Part shown: one piece after another, positions 26,748 through 35,529 of the stretch | How positions within the stretch are numbered: the first letter of the stretch is position 1 | Layout of the letters: every line of letters starts with the position of its first letter | NCBI GenBank assembly: GCA_027056485.1 | Contig: JALUKQ010000109.1 | Location: 1 to 60,089 of the forward strand | DNA length: 60,089 nt | Source of the DNA: Campylobacteraceae bacterium | GTDB lineage: Bacteria > Campylobacterota > Campylobacteria > Campylobacterales > Sulfurovaceae | Direction of reading: 5' to 3' | The notes under the pieces: generated by a model | Told to the model about the DNA's origin: nothing | Databases searched by the model: none | Seen by the model: the letters and a program-made list of their open reading frames with translations, nothing else | Position numbers and translations under genes: made by a program

Positions 26748-28666
26748 CCAGTATATTTTAGAAGTATTTTATAGAGTTTGCTAACATCTATGGGTTTATG
26801 AAGATATCCATTCATTCCAGATTCTAAAGTTTTTTGTATATCTTCTTTCATTGCTGAAGCAGTAATGGCATAAATAGGTATGTTCTTATCTATTTTTCTT
26901 ATTGCTTTAGTTGCCTCATAACCATCAAGTATAGGCATTTGTATATCCATAAATATTAGTGTGTAACTGTTTTGTTTATGAAGTTCTATTGCTTCTTTTC
27001 CATTTTCTGCAATATCTATTTTTATATTTGTCTCTTCTAATAGACCTAAAATAATCTCTTGATTTATAAAATCATCTTCTGCTAAGAGTATTTTAGTGTC
27101 TTGAAGCTTTTCTATAATTTCTTGGTTCTCTAATTCTTGTTCTTCTATTAATACTTTATTTTTTTCTATTAAAGAATATTTTAACTCTTCAAGTTCAATT
27201 TCAAATATGAAAGTACTACCTTTATTATAGATACTTTCAACCCATATTTTACCATTCATCATCTCGACTAGTTGTTTAGAAATAGCCAATCCTAAACCAG
27301 TTCCTCCATACTCCCTACTGGTGCTACCATCAGCTTGAGAAAAAGGTTTAAATAGTCTCTCTTGTTCCTCTTTTTTTAGTCCTATGCCTGTATCTTTTAT
27401 ATCAAACCTTACTCTATTATTTGCTACTCTATTAATAGTTATATCTATCGTACCGTTATGTGTAAATTTTATGGCATTACTTAATAGATTGGTTATTATT
27501 TGAGACAGTCTCAGACTATCGCCATAAAAAGAGCAAGTAATATTACTATCATAATGAGTTGAGATAGTAACTTTTTTCTCTTCAGCTTGAAACCTTAAAA
27601 GTTCTACTGTCTCATCTAAAATAGTTTCTAGTTGAAAATCAATTTTTTCTAATTCAAGTTTTCCTGCTTCAATTTTAGATATATCCAATATATTGTTAAT
27701 AATACCAAGTAATCTTTTTGCTGAGTTGTCAATTTTTTCAATAAAGTTACGTTGTTTATTATCCAAGTTAGTCTCTAGAGTTAAATAACTCATACCTATA
27801 ATACCATTCATTGGAGTTCGGATTTCATGGCTCATATTGGCTAAAAACTCAGATTTTAGTTGAGCAGTATTTTCTGCTTCAATTTTTAATTTTTTTAATT
27901 TTTTATTATCTTGTTCTAGTCGGTTTTGTAGTCGATTAAACCCCTCAACAACTTCACCAATTTCATCTTGATATTCAGCTACCAGTTTTTTAGAAAAGTC
28001 AGGTTTGCTTGTATTTAGGTTTTTAATAGAAAATCTAACTTTCTCAAAACGTCGTTTGATGTGATTATACATATAAAGAGACATCCCTATAACTAGAATT
28101 AATCCTAAAATAGATAGAGTTAACGAGAAGGTAAAAAACTTAGAGTTATTTACTTCTAGTTTCTCTAAAGACTTAGAGAGGTTACTATATGCATTTTTAT
28201 GTTGTTTGTTTAAAACAGTTCGTGTTTCCTTACTTAGGTCTTGTAGTGTACTAATAGATGGTATCTTATCTAGGCTTGTACCTTTTATAAGTTTATGGCT
28301 TATCTCAGTAGAAATTTTAAAAAATTTTTTTATTAATTTTTCTTCTTCAAGTAATTTAGTGGTGTGAGGATATGCTTTTAAAATTTCTATGTTTTTTAAA
28401 ATATGAGTTTTCTCTTTTTCTGCACTTTTCATATAGTCTAAGTCATGGATTCTAATAGCATGTATAACCAAAAAAGAGTTTTTTTCATATCGGTGTAGGT
28501 TATCGGTATGTAAATAACTGATAATAAATTTTTCATTTTTAATTTTATTGAGTTGTTCTAGACTATTACTTGTAAAGAGATAATTCATAAGAATATGAAG
28601 AATAGCGAAGATAATACCAATTAAAAAAATGAAACGTATTTTATGTAAAATGCTGAGATTAGCCAT
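26744..28666 (-). CDS. Hybrid sensor histidine kinase
   Basis: 640 residues. Transmembrane helix 1 (about 10-30), a helical periplasmic sensor domain (about 31-175) and helix 2 (about 178-200) come first. A HAMP linker, HisKA with [15 protein letters not shown] (H280) and an HATPase domain ([26 protein letters not shown]) follow. A C-terminal receiver has LLAEDDF and D574 in [11 protein letters not shown]. The hybrid layout needs an Hpt protein to pass the phosphate on, and one lies two genes upstream. A small periplasmic binding protein just upstream may present the signal. Confidence 0.93.
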   Translation of the reverse strand: MANLSILHKIRFIFLIGIIFAILHILMNYLFTSNSLEQLNKIKNEKFIISYLHTDNLHRYEKNSFLVIHAIRIHDLDYMKSAEKEKTHILKNIEILKAYPHTTKLLEEEKLIKKFFKISTEISHKLIKGTSLDKIPSISTLQDLSKETRTVLNKQHKNAYSNLSKSLEKLEVNNSKFFTFSLTLSILGLILVIGMSLYMYNHIKRRFEKVRFSIKNLNTSKPDFSKKLVAEYQDEIGEVVEGFNRLQNRLEQDNKKLKKLKIEAENTAQLKSEFLANMSHEIRTPMNGIIGMSYLTLETNLDNKQRNFIEKIDNSAKRLLGIINNILDISKIEAGKLELEKIDFQLETILDETVELLRFQAEEKKVTISTHYDSNITCSFYGDSLRLSQIITNLLSNAIKFTHNGTIDITINRVANNRVRFDIKDTGIGLKKEEQERLFKPFSQADGSTSREYGGTGLGLAISKQLVEMMNGKIWVESIYNKGSTFIFEIELEELKYSLIEKNKVLIEEQELENQEIIEKLQDTKILLAEDDFINQEIILGLLEETNIKIDIAENGKEAIELHKQNSYTLIFMDIQMPILDGYEATKAIRKIDKNIPIYAITASAMKEDIQKTLESGMNGYLHKPIDVSKLYKILLKYTG

Positions 28667-28748
28667 AACTTTAACTTTCTAATTTTCATAATATTTTAGT
28701 ATTAAAGTTTAGCTTTTATGATTGATTATATCATTGTTTCTTTTATCT

Positions 28749-28781
28749 AAATAAGATGTTACTAAATGCAACATCTTATTT
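28749..28781 (-). terminator. Strong hairpin at the end of the binding-protein gene
   Basis: AAATAAGATGTT (28749-28760) and AACATCTTATTT (28770-28781) form a perfect 12-bp stem with a 9-nt loop. It overlaps the TAA stop of the minus-strand gene and separates it from the kinase gene downstream, so read-through may be limited. Confidence 0.65.
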
Positions 28782-29165
28782 AATTGTTAATATAAGTTTA
28801 CCATTTAGTGGATTTGATGTATAGGTAATAATCATTGATTTCTTTTGAATCTCTTTTTGAATCTGTTTATATGTAAGTCTTTTTGGTGGTTGTTTGTCAC
28901 CTCTATAAATTTGGTTAATCCAATATTCACGAATTTGAGAAGGTGTTTTCTTTACAACTTTTTTATAAAATTTTTCATATAGTTCTTTATTTGAACTATC
29001 TATAGGTGTGATTTTTATGCCCCTAATTGTATTGGTCTTTTTGAGGAAAAGATTGGCTAACTCTTTTTGTGTTATATTTGTTAATTTATTGTTATTCTGG
29101 GTTATGATAGAGATATTAGCATACGTGCTAGAGGTGATAAGTAAAGATAGTAATATAGTTTTCAA
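28776..29165 (-). CDS. Small periplasmic PstS-like binding protein
   Basis: 129 residues. A clear signal peptide (KTILLSLLITSSTYA) precedes a short domain with LTNITQKELANLFLKKTNTI and REYWINQIYRGDKQPP. These are elements shared with the first lobe of phosphate-binding PBP proteins (PBP_like family). It is far too short for a two-lobe solute-binding protein. Similar small proteins occur beside hybrid sensor kinases and are thought to act with them. The kinase gene starts 110 bp downstream. The ligand is not evident. Confidence 0.7.
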   Translation of the reverse strand: MKTILLSLLITSSTYANISIITQNNNKLTNITQKELANLFLKKTNTIRGIKITPIDSSNKELYEKFYKKVVKKTPSQIREYWINQIYRGDKQPPKRLTYKQIQKEIQKKSMIITYTSNPLNGKLILTIK

Positions 29166-29244
29166 AATAAATCCTTGTTAGTAAGAATTTATTGTATTGC
29201 TCTTTATATTAAAAAATTATTAAATAAAAAATTAGTTTTAAATT

Positions 29245-29583
29245 TTATACTATATTTTTGATATTGCTAATAATTTCACTCAACTCTTGTGTAAAATCAT
29301 TTATTAATATTTTATCCGATTCTTTTTCAATCTTTTTAATAATAGCCGTTAATGGTATCATTCCAAGGGTACTTGCTAAGCCTTTGAGCGTATGAAGTGT
29401 ACTCTGTAACTCATCATTACTTAATAGTTCTAAATTTAATGTCTCATTTCGCTCTACAAAACGATTTAATATTTTAATGTACAAGGAAGAGTTATTATTG
29501 AAATATTTTAATCCTAAGTCTGTATTGATTGAAGGGGAGTTTAGTAGTTCTAGTTTTATATTGTTGTTTATATTTTTAGTCAT
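29245..29583 (-). CDS. Histidine phosphotransfer (Hpt) protein
   Basis: 112 residues, all helical. It has the Hpt signature LHTLKGLASTLGM, with His64 as the phosphate carrier. There are no other domains. It would shuttle phosphate from the receiver of the hybrid kinase to a DNA-binding response regulator; the one at 26025 is the obvious candidate. Its ribosome site AAAGGAATTA lies inside a 10-bp inverted repeat (29585-29622) that could hide it. Confidence 0.85.
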   Translation of the reverse strand: MTKNINNNIKLELLNSPSINTDLGLKYFNNNSSLYIKILNRFVERNETLNLELLSNDELQSTLHTLKGLASTLGMIPLTAIIKKIEKESDKILINDFTQELSEIISNIKNIV

Positions 29584-29584
29584 T

Positions 29585-29622
29585 TAATTCCTTTCTATAA
29601 CCTATCGGTTAAAAAGGAATTA
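29585..29622 (-). promoter_or_regulatory. Inverted repeat enclosing the Hpt ribosome site
   Basis: TAATTCCTTT (29585-29594) and AAAGGAATTA (29613-29622) are exact inverses, with an inner AACC/GGTT pairing. On the minus strand the AAAGGAATTA arm directly precedes the Hpt ATG and is its Shine-Dalgarno. It may act as a terminator of the upstream gene or as a translation switch. Confidence 0.5.
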
Positions 29623-29687
29623 TAACATTATATAAAGTGATAAATGTGAAAAAGTGATGAAAATATACACTTTTATAGATATATATA

Positions 29688-30041
29688 TTAAATATTTTTA
29701 GAAAGTGTATAGGTCACTTTGTTATTATCTTGAGTTGTACTTATTTGAGATTTTAAAAGTTCAACTAAAACGGCAAACTCTTCTGGAGTCATATTTAATT
29801 TTGAGCTAAGCTCTATAGTTTGATTAATAGTTGGAGCTTCTTCTCTAATATCAAATGTAGATATTGTTGAGAGATTATTTTTCAGATAAATAGAAATTAA
29901 AAGCGTTAATATTATCGACAATATAAAAAATAACGTTTTTATAACTTTATTTAAAGAGTGCAGTAGAGACTCATTTTCTAATACCCTTAGTTCTGCTTTG
30001 TACGAATTGTAGTATTGATCACTTATTTGTTCATAGTTCAT
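29688..30041 (-). CDS. Small single-pass membrane protein, unknown
   Basis: 117 residues, not recognised. A cytoplasmic-looking helical N-terminus (about 1-33) is followed by one transmembrane helix (TLFFILSIILTLLISIYL, about 36-53). The polar periplasmic tail contains NMTPEEFAVLVELLKSQI. It precedes the Hpt-kinase group on the same strand and might belong to it. It has no motif pointing to an enzyme. Confidence 0.55.
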   Translation of the reverse strand: MNYEQISDQYYNSYKAELRVLENESLLHSLNKVIKTLFFILSIILTLLISIYLKNNLSTISTFDIREEAPTINQTIELSSKLNMTPEEFAVLVELLKSQISTTQDNNKVTYTLSKNI

Positions 30042-30143
30042 GTTAATTCTCCTAATTAAAAATAGAATAATAACCCAAGAGTTGGTAAAAAGAGTGAAAA
30101 TGATATAATTTTATTTAAAAGTCTTTCTTAGACTTAGGAATAA

Positions 30144-30172
30144 AGCAAAGCAAATATATCTTTTGCTATGCT
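30144..30172 (+). promoter_or_regulatory. Hairpin in the leader of the thioredoxin-like gene
   Basis: AGCAAAGCAAA (30144-30154) pairs with TTTGCTATGCT (30162-30172), with one A-A mismatch and a 7-nt loop. It ends about 10 bp before the AAAAAAGGAATA ribosome site of the gene at 30195. No T-run follows. Confidence 0.4.
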
Positions 30173-30194
30173 GTTGCGTTAAAAAAGGAATAAT

Positions 30195-30755
30195 ATGAAA
30201 AAAAATAATATACTGTTTATCTTGTTAGGAATATTTCTTCTTATTTCAATAATATTTATTTCCATAAAGATAATTGATCAGGATCAAAAACAAACACCTC
30301 TTTCTGCAAAACAAAACTTTACATTAAACTCTATAGATGGTAAATCATTTAATTTAAAAACAGAAAAAAAGAAAATTATTATTGATGGAATGGAAAATAA
30401 AATTGTATTTCTAAAAGTATTTGGATGGGATTGTAAGTTTTGTATGAAAGAGGTTCCTCAGCTTATAGAGTTAAAAAATACCATATCTGATAAATTTGCT
30501 GTTTTAGCAATAGAAGCACAAAATCATACATTAGATACATCCTTAGAAAATGTAAAAAAGTATGGCATTAATTATCCTATTATTTTAGGTGAAAATCAAG
30601 ATAAGTTTTATAGATATTTACAAGAGCAGTATGGATGGACAGGAATTATCCCTTTGACTATTGTTATCTCCACTAAAGGAGATGTTTTGGCATTTGAATT
30701 GGGTAAAAAGTCGTACTCTTTGTCTGAACTGTTTAAAGCATCATTAGAGAAATAG
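30195..30755 (+). CDS. Membrane-anchored TlpA-like thioredoxin-fold protein
   Basis: 186 residues. The N-terminal hydrophobic helix (about 6-27) acts as an anchor or uncleaved signal. It is followed by an AhpC/TlpA-type domain with the redox motif FGWDCKFCMKEVP (C80, C83) and a cis-Pro region near GIIPLTIVI. The dipeptide between the cysteines (KF) is unlike the CPPC of the other TlpA-like lipoprotein at 7821, so the redox potential should differ. A rhodanese-like gene follows after 12 bp. Confidence 0.85.
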   Translation: MKKNNILFILLGIFLLISIIFISIKIIDQDQKQTPLSAKQNFTLNSIDGKSFNLKTEKKKIIIDGMENKIVFLKVFGWDCKFCMKEVPQLIELKNTISDKFAVLAIEAQNHTLDTSLENVKKYGINYPIILGENQDKFYRYLQEQYGWTGIIPLTIVISTKGDVLAFELGKKSYSLSELFKASLEK

Positions 30756-30767
30756 GCAAAAATTAAA

Positions 30768-31532
30768 ATGAAATTATATGATTTAGATAAAACTATGTTA
30801 ACTATATTTTTAATCTCAACATCACTTTATGGAGTAGACCCTTTAATCGAGGGCTGTAGTTCATCAATTAGTAAAGATAGTAAAGGGTGTGAGTTAAAGA
30901 GTATTTTCAAAAAAGAAAAAAAAGATATTTTTAAAATAGAAGAAAAACTGTTAAATACTATACAAGCTGTGAGTCAAAAAGATACGTTTAAAATACATGA
31001 AGAAGAGGGGAGTTTTAAAAAGAGTTTTCAGACTAATATCAGCAGAGATTTACGAACTCTAAATATAAACCATAAAGGTCAAGAACTTACGATTATACGT
31101 AAGGTAATAGATGATAAAAAAAGTTGTCCTCCACACTGTATTGTTCCTATGAATATTGATGGTGTAAAAACTGTTGGTGAATTAGAGACATTAGATTTTA
31201 TTAAAAATTTAAATAAAAATGCAGATAGTTTAATACTTGATATTAGAGATAATAAAGACTATAACAAAGGTACTATTCCTGGTGCACTTAATCTTCCTGC
31301 ACATATGTTAAAAGTTGATAGTAAGTACTTTAAAGATGTAGTTATGATATTAGGGATTAATAGTAAAGATGTTCACGATTTATTAATTTTTGATGATGGT
31401 GTCACAGATAATAAAGCATTTGAAGCGATAAAAAGTCTTTTAAAACTTTCTTATCCTTCAGATAAAATTTTTTATTATAGGGGAGGCTTTAGTAGTTGGA
31501 AAAGCTTAGGTCTAACTATTTATGAGAAGTGA
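30768..31532 (+). CDS. Rhodanese-like periplasmic protein, active-site Cys absent
   Basis: 254 residues with a probable signal peptide (LTIFLISTSLYG). An N-terminal part has two cysteines. A CPPHCIVPMNIDGVKTVGEL segment links to a rhodanese fold (SLILDIRDNKDYNKGTIPGA ... YYRGGFSSWKSLGL). The loop that should hold the persulfide cysteine reads LLIFDDGVTDNK, so normal sulfurtransferase chemistry is unlikely unless the CPPHC pair substitutes. It probably works with the preceding thioredoxin-like protein. A C-P-P-x-C then GVxTVGELE layout is one I associate with periplasmic rhodanese-like proteins of sulfur-oxidising Campylobacterota (from memory). Confidence 0.8.
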   Translation: MKLYDLDKTMLTIFLISTSLYGVDPLIEGCSSSISKDSKGCELKSIFKKEKKDIFKIEEKLLNTIQAVSQKDTFKIHEEEGSFKKSFQTNISRDLRTLNINHKGQELTIIRKVIDDKKSCPPHCIVPMNIDGVKTVGELETLDFIKNLNKNADSLILDIRDNKDYNKGTIPGALNLPAHMLKVDSKYFKDVVMILGINSKDVHDLLIFDDGVTDNKAFEAIKSLLKLSYPSDKIFYYRGGFSSWKSLGLTIYEK

Positions 31533-31534
31533 TA

Positions 31535-32308
31535 CTACATCACATCATCAGTTGACAAGTATGGTTCTGAGATATTTACAACACCTAGTGTTTGAACAAA
31601 GTTTAATTTTTCTAACTTATCATCTGTAGTTTCATTTGAAACATCTATAGGAGCTTTTATTGGTGCTTCCTCATCTATTTTATAGACGGCTGAAGCAGCA
31701 ACAGTCTCTATCTCACCATAGCCTAAACTTTTTTCATTTTCATCTAGTTCATAGGCAGTTGATATAACATAACTTTCACTATTAGTATTTATAGATTTTT
31801 CAATTTTATCTAAAGTGTTTTTGTTTGTTGCTACTATTTTTTTAATAGTTTTTTGATTACTTAATGCTATTTTTTTATTAATTCGATTGGTGTTTTTATC
31901 GATATCTTTTTTTAATATTTTGACTTCATTTTCAATTTTTTTATCGATATTGGCACTTAATATCTCAATCTCTTTTTTTATTAAAGAACCTTCATGTTGT
32001 ATGCTTTTAACAATATCATCTTGAGATTTTTTATTAGAAGCATATTTTTTTAACTCTTTTAATATCTTATCTTCATTAGTTTTAACAGACTTTTTATATT
32101 GTTTATTATTATCCATATAATGCTTTAAATTAGATAATATTGTTTTTTCATTTTCACTCTTAGTTACTGCAGGAAGTGTCATCTGCTCAATATGTATTAC
32201 TCTGGGTTGTTTCTCTTCTTGATATTGATTATTTTTAAATAAAGTGTAACCAATAAGAGTTGCTAGTAATAAAAATAGTAAGGTAAGTAAAACTTTAAAT
32301 ATTGACAA
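31535..32308 (-). CDS. Membrane-anchored coiled-coil protein, unknown
   Basis: 257 residues. One N-terminal transmembrane helix (FKVLLTLLFLLLATLIGYTLF) is followed by a long lysine-rich coiled coil (about 50-175) with regular I/L spacing. An acidic, probably disordered C-terminus completes it. No known domain. It converges with the rhodanese-like gene, with stop codons 2 bp apart. It diverges from another single-pass protein at 32462, and the pair may be functionally linked. Confidence 0.6.
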   Translation of the reverse strand: MSIFKVLLTLLFLLLATLIGYTLFKNNQYQEEKQPRVIHIEQMTLPAVTKSENEKTILSNLKHYMDNNKQYKKSVKTNEDKILKELKKYASNKKSQDDIVKSIQHEGSLIKKEIEILSANIDKKIENEVKILKKDIDKNTNRINKKIALSNQKTIKKIVATNKNTLDKIEKSINTNSESYVISTAYELDENEKSLGYGEIETVAASAVYKIDEEAPIKAPIDVSNETTDDKLEKLNFVQTLGVVNISEPYLSTDDVM

Positions 32309-32461
32309 GAATGTCCTTTTGTTAATTTTGAGCAGAATTATAGTAAAAAAGAATAAATAAATAGAGAGAAAGGTGTTAAATTGAGCTATTTATAGTAAAT
32401 TTCATATTTAAGACCAACTTTGATGTTAATATTTTTTACAAAGAAAAATACAAGGTTTGGA

Positions 32462-32908
32462 ATGTTTAATAGGAATGATGAGTATATAAATGCAACAAAA
32501 AATGCACGTATTAATACGTATGATAGTGAGGAAACTTCAGTGAGAGTGTGGTTTATAAACTTCTCTCTTTTTAGTTTATTGGTTATAGGGAGTTATTATT
32601 CGTATCTTTATTACAATAATACAAAAAGTCGCCACTCTACCATTGTTATGGGTGTTAGCCATACCAATGCATCAGATAATGACTTAATGGCTAAGTTATA
32701 TGATATTGAAGTAGATAAAGTGACTGAGCAGAGAGACAATATAAGTATATCAGCTGCTATGAAAAAAATCATAGATAATTCTTCAGTAGAAGATAGCAGT
32801 AAATATGTAGAAGAACTTGCAACAGAAGTAGATAACAATTCAGAAGTAAAAAGTAAAAAGTTAACTTTTGAAAAAAGAATATCGGATGAACTAAAATTAA
32901 TAAACTAA
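32462..32908 (+). CDS. Single-pass membrane protein, unknown
   Basis: 148 residues from ATG 32462, which has AAGG 6 nt upstream. The longer frame from 32420 starts at TTG without a ribosome site. The cytoplasmic N-terminus contains DEYINATKNARINTYD. It is followed by a transmembrane helix (FINFSLFSLLVIGSYYSYLY) and a polar periplasmic tail predicted to be helical. Not recognised. Its neighbours are the divergent coiled-coil gene and tatD, which starts 46 bp downstream. Confidence 0.6.
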   Translation: MFNRNDEYINATKNARINTYDSEETSVRVWFINFSLFSLLVIGSYYSYLYYNNTKSRHSTIVMGVSHTNASDNDLMAKLYDIEVDKVTEQRDNISISAAMKKIIDNSSVEDSSKYVEELATEVDNNSEVKSKKLTFEKRISDELKLIN

Positions 32909-32954
32909 AATTGTGCTAGAATTATGTTTTTAAATGTAATTCAAGGTATATATA

Positions 32955-33731
32955 ATGATAATAGATAGCCATTGTCACTTAGATGATGAACGATATAACG
33001 ATGACATAGATGCAGTAATAGAAAGAGCAAAAGAGCAGGGAGTTGAAAAGTTTATTATCCCTGGAGCTGATCCAAAAACATTAGCACGAGCAGTAGAACT
33101 TGCTGAAAAGTATGATGAAGTATATTTTTCAGTGGGTGTTCACCCTTATGATGCTAAAAACTATGATAGAAACTATCTTGAAAAATATGTTTCACATGTA
33201 AAATGTGTAGCCATAGGTGAGTGTGGTTTAGATTATTTTCGTCTTCCAGAGTCTGAGGAAGCAATTGAAATAGAAAAGAAATTGCAAAAAGAGGTTTTTA
33301 TAGACCAAATTCTTTGGGCAAAAGAGCTAAAATTACCACTTATTGTCCATATTCGTGAATCATCAGTAGATTGTCTAGAACTTTTAGAGAAGCATGCAGG
33401 TGAAGATGGTGGTGTACTACATTGTTATAATGCTGATGAATCTTTACTTAAACTTTCATCAAAAAATTTTTACTATGGAATAGGTGGTGTCTTAACTTTT
33501 AAAAATGCTAAAAAGCTTATAAACGTTTATCCTAAAATCCCCAATGATAAACTTATCATAGAAACAGATGCTCCCTACTTAACTCCACATCCTTACCGTG
33601 GAAAACGGAATGAACCCTCTTATACTAAACATATAGCTTCTAAAATGGTAGAACTTTCTGCTATAGAACAAGATAGATTAGAGTCAATGACTACTAATAA
33701 TACTAAAAGGTTATTTACTAAAATAAGATAA
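32955..33731 (+). CDS. tatD: TatD family metal-dependent DNase
   Basis: 258 residues, TIM-barrel hydrolase. Metal ligands are visible: DSHCHLDD at the N-terminus, GVHPYDA, GECGLDYFR (catalytic Glu), LIVHIRES, and IETDAPYLTPHPYRG near the end. Members cleave DNA exonucleolytically. AAGGTATATATA precedes the ATG. In related genomes it commonly precedes the MltD-type gene, as here. Confidence 0.93.
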   Translation: MIIDSHCHLDDERYNDDIDAVIERAKEQGVEKFIIPGADPKTLARAVELAEKYDEVYFSVGVHPYDAKNYDRNYLEKYVSHVKCVAIGECGLDYFRLPESEEAIEIEKKLQKEVFIDQILWAKELKLPLIVHIRESSVDCLELLEKHAGEDGGVLHCYNADESLLKLSSKNFYYGIGGVLTFKNAKKLINVYPKIPNDKLIIETDAPYLTPHPYRGKRNEPSYTKHIASKMVELSAIEQDRLESMTTNNTKRLFTKIR

Positions 33732-33834
33732 ATTATAAGCTTAATATTTTATTAATTATAATTTTTAATTTGAACTGTTATTTAAGTTTAAAATTATATA
33801 ATTATAAAAATATAAATAATAAGGCTTAAATTTA

Positions 33835-34734
33835 ATGTTTAATAAAATTTTAATATTATCTATTTTTATCAGTACGTTTTTATATTCTAACATAAGGAGT
33901 GATTTCCCTAGTTATAATTATATTTTAACTGAGTTTGATATTGAAGAGAGTTTTATTGATAACCCAGAATTCCAGCATTTTGTACAAAAAAATCAACATA
34001 ATTTTAGAAAACGTTATATCAATGCTATAAAACGTGGTGGCTTAATTGTTCCAACTCTAAGAGAGATGATGTATGAACGAGATATTTCACCCCTTTTCCT
34101 CTACCTCTCTATGGTTGAATCTGCATTTAAACCAGAAGCGACATCCCATACTGGAGCAGGTGGTCTATGGCAATTTGTTAAAGCTACAGGTAGAGAGCAA
34201 AATTTAAAAATAAGTAAAAACTTAGATGAAAGATTTGATCCTATACGCTCAACTGATGCAGCTATAAAATATCTTTATAAAATGAATAGTAACCTAGATA
34301 AGTGGTATCTTACAGCCATGGCTTACAACTGTGGCAATGGTTGTGTTAATAAATCAATATTAAAAGCAGGTAGTAAAGATTTAGGTCGATTAATTAGCCC
34401 ACAAAATAACTTTATAAAAGAAGAGACAAGAAATTATATTCAAAAAATTTTGTTAATGGCAATGATTGGTGAAAATTATCTTTTTACTGATAATGATAGA
34501 TTAGGAAATATGCTCTCAACTCTCCCTGATGATAAAATAGTACCAGTACAGGTTCGTTCTGGTGAAAGTTTATCGAGCTTAGCTTCTATCTTAAATATGA
34601 ATAAATACTATTTAGAAAAGATTAATGCACACCTTAAAAATGGACGTGCACCTCATGTTCGTGGATATAGAATAAATATACCAAAATCAAAAATTCAAAT
34701 GTTTAATGCACGCTATGCAGCAAATATGAGATGA
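33835..34734 (+). CDS. MltD-like membrane-bound lytic transglycosylase
   Basis: 299 residues. Signal peptide (ILILSIFISTFLYS). An SLT lysozyme-like domain (about 75-215) has the catalytic Glu95 in LSMVESAFKPEA, then GAGGLWQF and AMAYNCGNG. A C-terminal LysM-like domain (VQVRSGESLSSLASILNMNK) binds peptidoglycan. It cleaves glycan strands with formation of anhydro-muramic acid. It is shorter than E. coli MltD, with only one recognisable LysM. A SPOR lipoprotein gene follows, which suggests a joint role in wall remodelling. Confidence 0.9.
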   Translation: MFNKILILSIFISTFLYSNIRSDFPSYNYILTEFDIEESFIDNPEFQHFVQKNQHNFRKRYINAIKRGGLIVPTLREMMYERDISPLFLYLSMVESAFKPEATSHTGAGGLWQFVKATGREQNLKISKNLDERFDPIRSTDAAIKYLYKMNSNLDKWYLTAMAYNCGNGCVNKSILKAGSKDLGRLISPQNNFIKEETRNYIQKILLMAMIGENYLFTDNDRLGNMLSTLPDDKIVPVQVRSGESLSSLASILNMNKYYLEKINAHLKNGRAPHVRGYRINIPKSKIQMFNARYAANMR

Positions 34735-34764
34735 AATAATACAAAATATATAAGAAGGTAAATT

Positions 34765-35511
34765 ATGAAAAATAAAATAAATAATAAATTATTAATAGTA
34801 ACAACAGTTGGTACTATTGTTATGAGTGGTTGTGCTTCAAAAAGTTTAGAAGTAACAAATACTAATGTAAATAAGTCAGTTGTATCTCAGGTTAATAACT
34901 TGAAAGTTAAACAAGAAAAAGTATCCAAATGGAAAAGTTTAAAGAAAAGTAAAAGAGAAGATTGTGTTGATTGTTATGCAATTATAGCTAAAAAACCTAC
35001 AACAAAAGTAGCTACTGCTTCTAATGTTTCAACTACAGTATATGGTTATGATTATGCAGAAAGCACCATGGATGCATATGCTCCACATGAAGTAAAACGA
35101 GAAGAATATAAAAACCCATATTTAACTGATGCAGAAATAGAAGAAGTTTATAAAGAAGATAAAAATAATTATTTAGTAGATGCATCATACCGTGAAGATA
35201 TCAGTAATAATGAAAATAGTTATAAAAGTCTTTATGCTGAAGTAGAAAAGCATTCAACAAGAAAAGAAAACAGTAATTTAATGGCTAAAAACTCTATACA
35301 AGTGGGTGCTTTCAGAAAATATGCAGGTGCAAAAGTGTATGCTAAAAGGTATAGTTTACTCACAAGTAAATATAATGTTGATATTAAAGAGAATGTTAAA
35401 GATAATAAACCAATATATCGTGTACAAATTGAAGGTTTCTCAAATGAGAGAGAAGCCAAAGAGTTTATGAACAGATATGGCTTAAATGGGGCATTCCTTG
35501 TAAGAAGATAG
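34765..35511 (+). CDS. SPOR-domain lipoprotein
   Basis: 248 residues. Lipobox VMSGC gives a lipidated Cys. A long low-complexity linker (about 25-170) follows, with a DCVDC cysteine pair. The C-terminal SPOR domain (about 172-246) has NSIQVGAFRKYAGAKVYAKR and YRVQIEGFSNEREAKEF. SPOR domains bind stem-stripped peptidoglycan at division sites. In many relatives this position after mltD holds rlpA, which has a double-psi barrel plus SPOR, but no barrel can be seen here. It is therefore either a different gene or an RlpA that lost its catalytic part. Confidence 0.82.
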   Translation: MKNKINNKLLIVTTVGTIVMSGCASKSLEVTNTNVNKSVVSQVNNLKVKQEKVSKWKSLKKSKREDCVDCYAIIAKKPTTKVATASNVSTTVYGYDYAESTMDAYAPHEVKREEYKNPYLTDAEIEEVYKEDKNNYLVDASYREDISNNENSYKSLYAEVEKHSTRKENSNLMAKNSIQVGAFRKYAGAKVYAKRYSLLTSKYNVDIKENVKDNKPIYRVQIEGFSNEREAKEFMNRYGLNGAFLVRR

Positions 35512-35529
35512 TAAATAAGGATATATAAT

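Noticed and set aside
26025-28666. Classic two-component operon
   Set aside because: The regulator and kinase are convergent with overlapping 3' ends and the kinase is hybrid, so a phosphorelay through the Hpt gene is more plausible than a direct pair.
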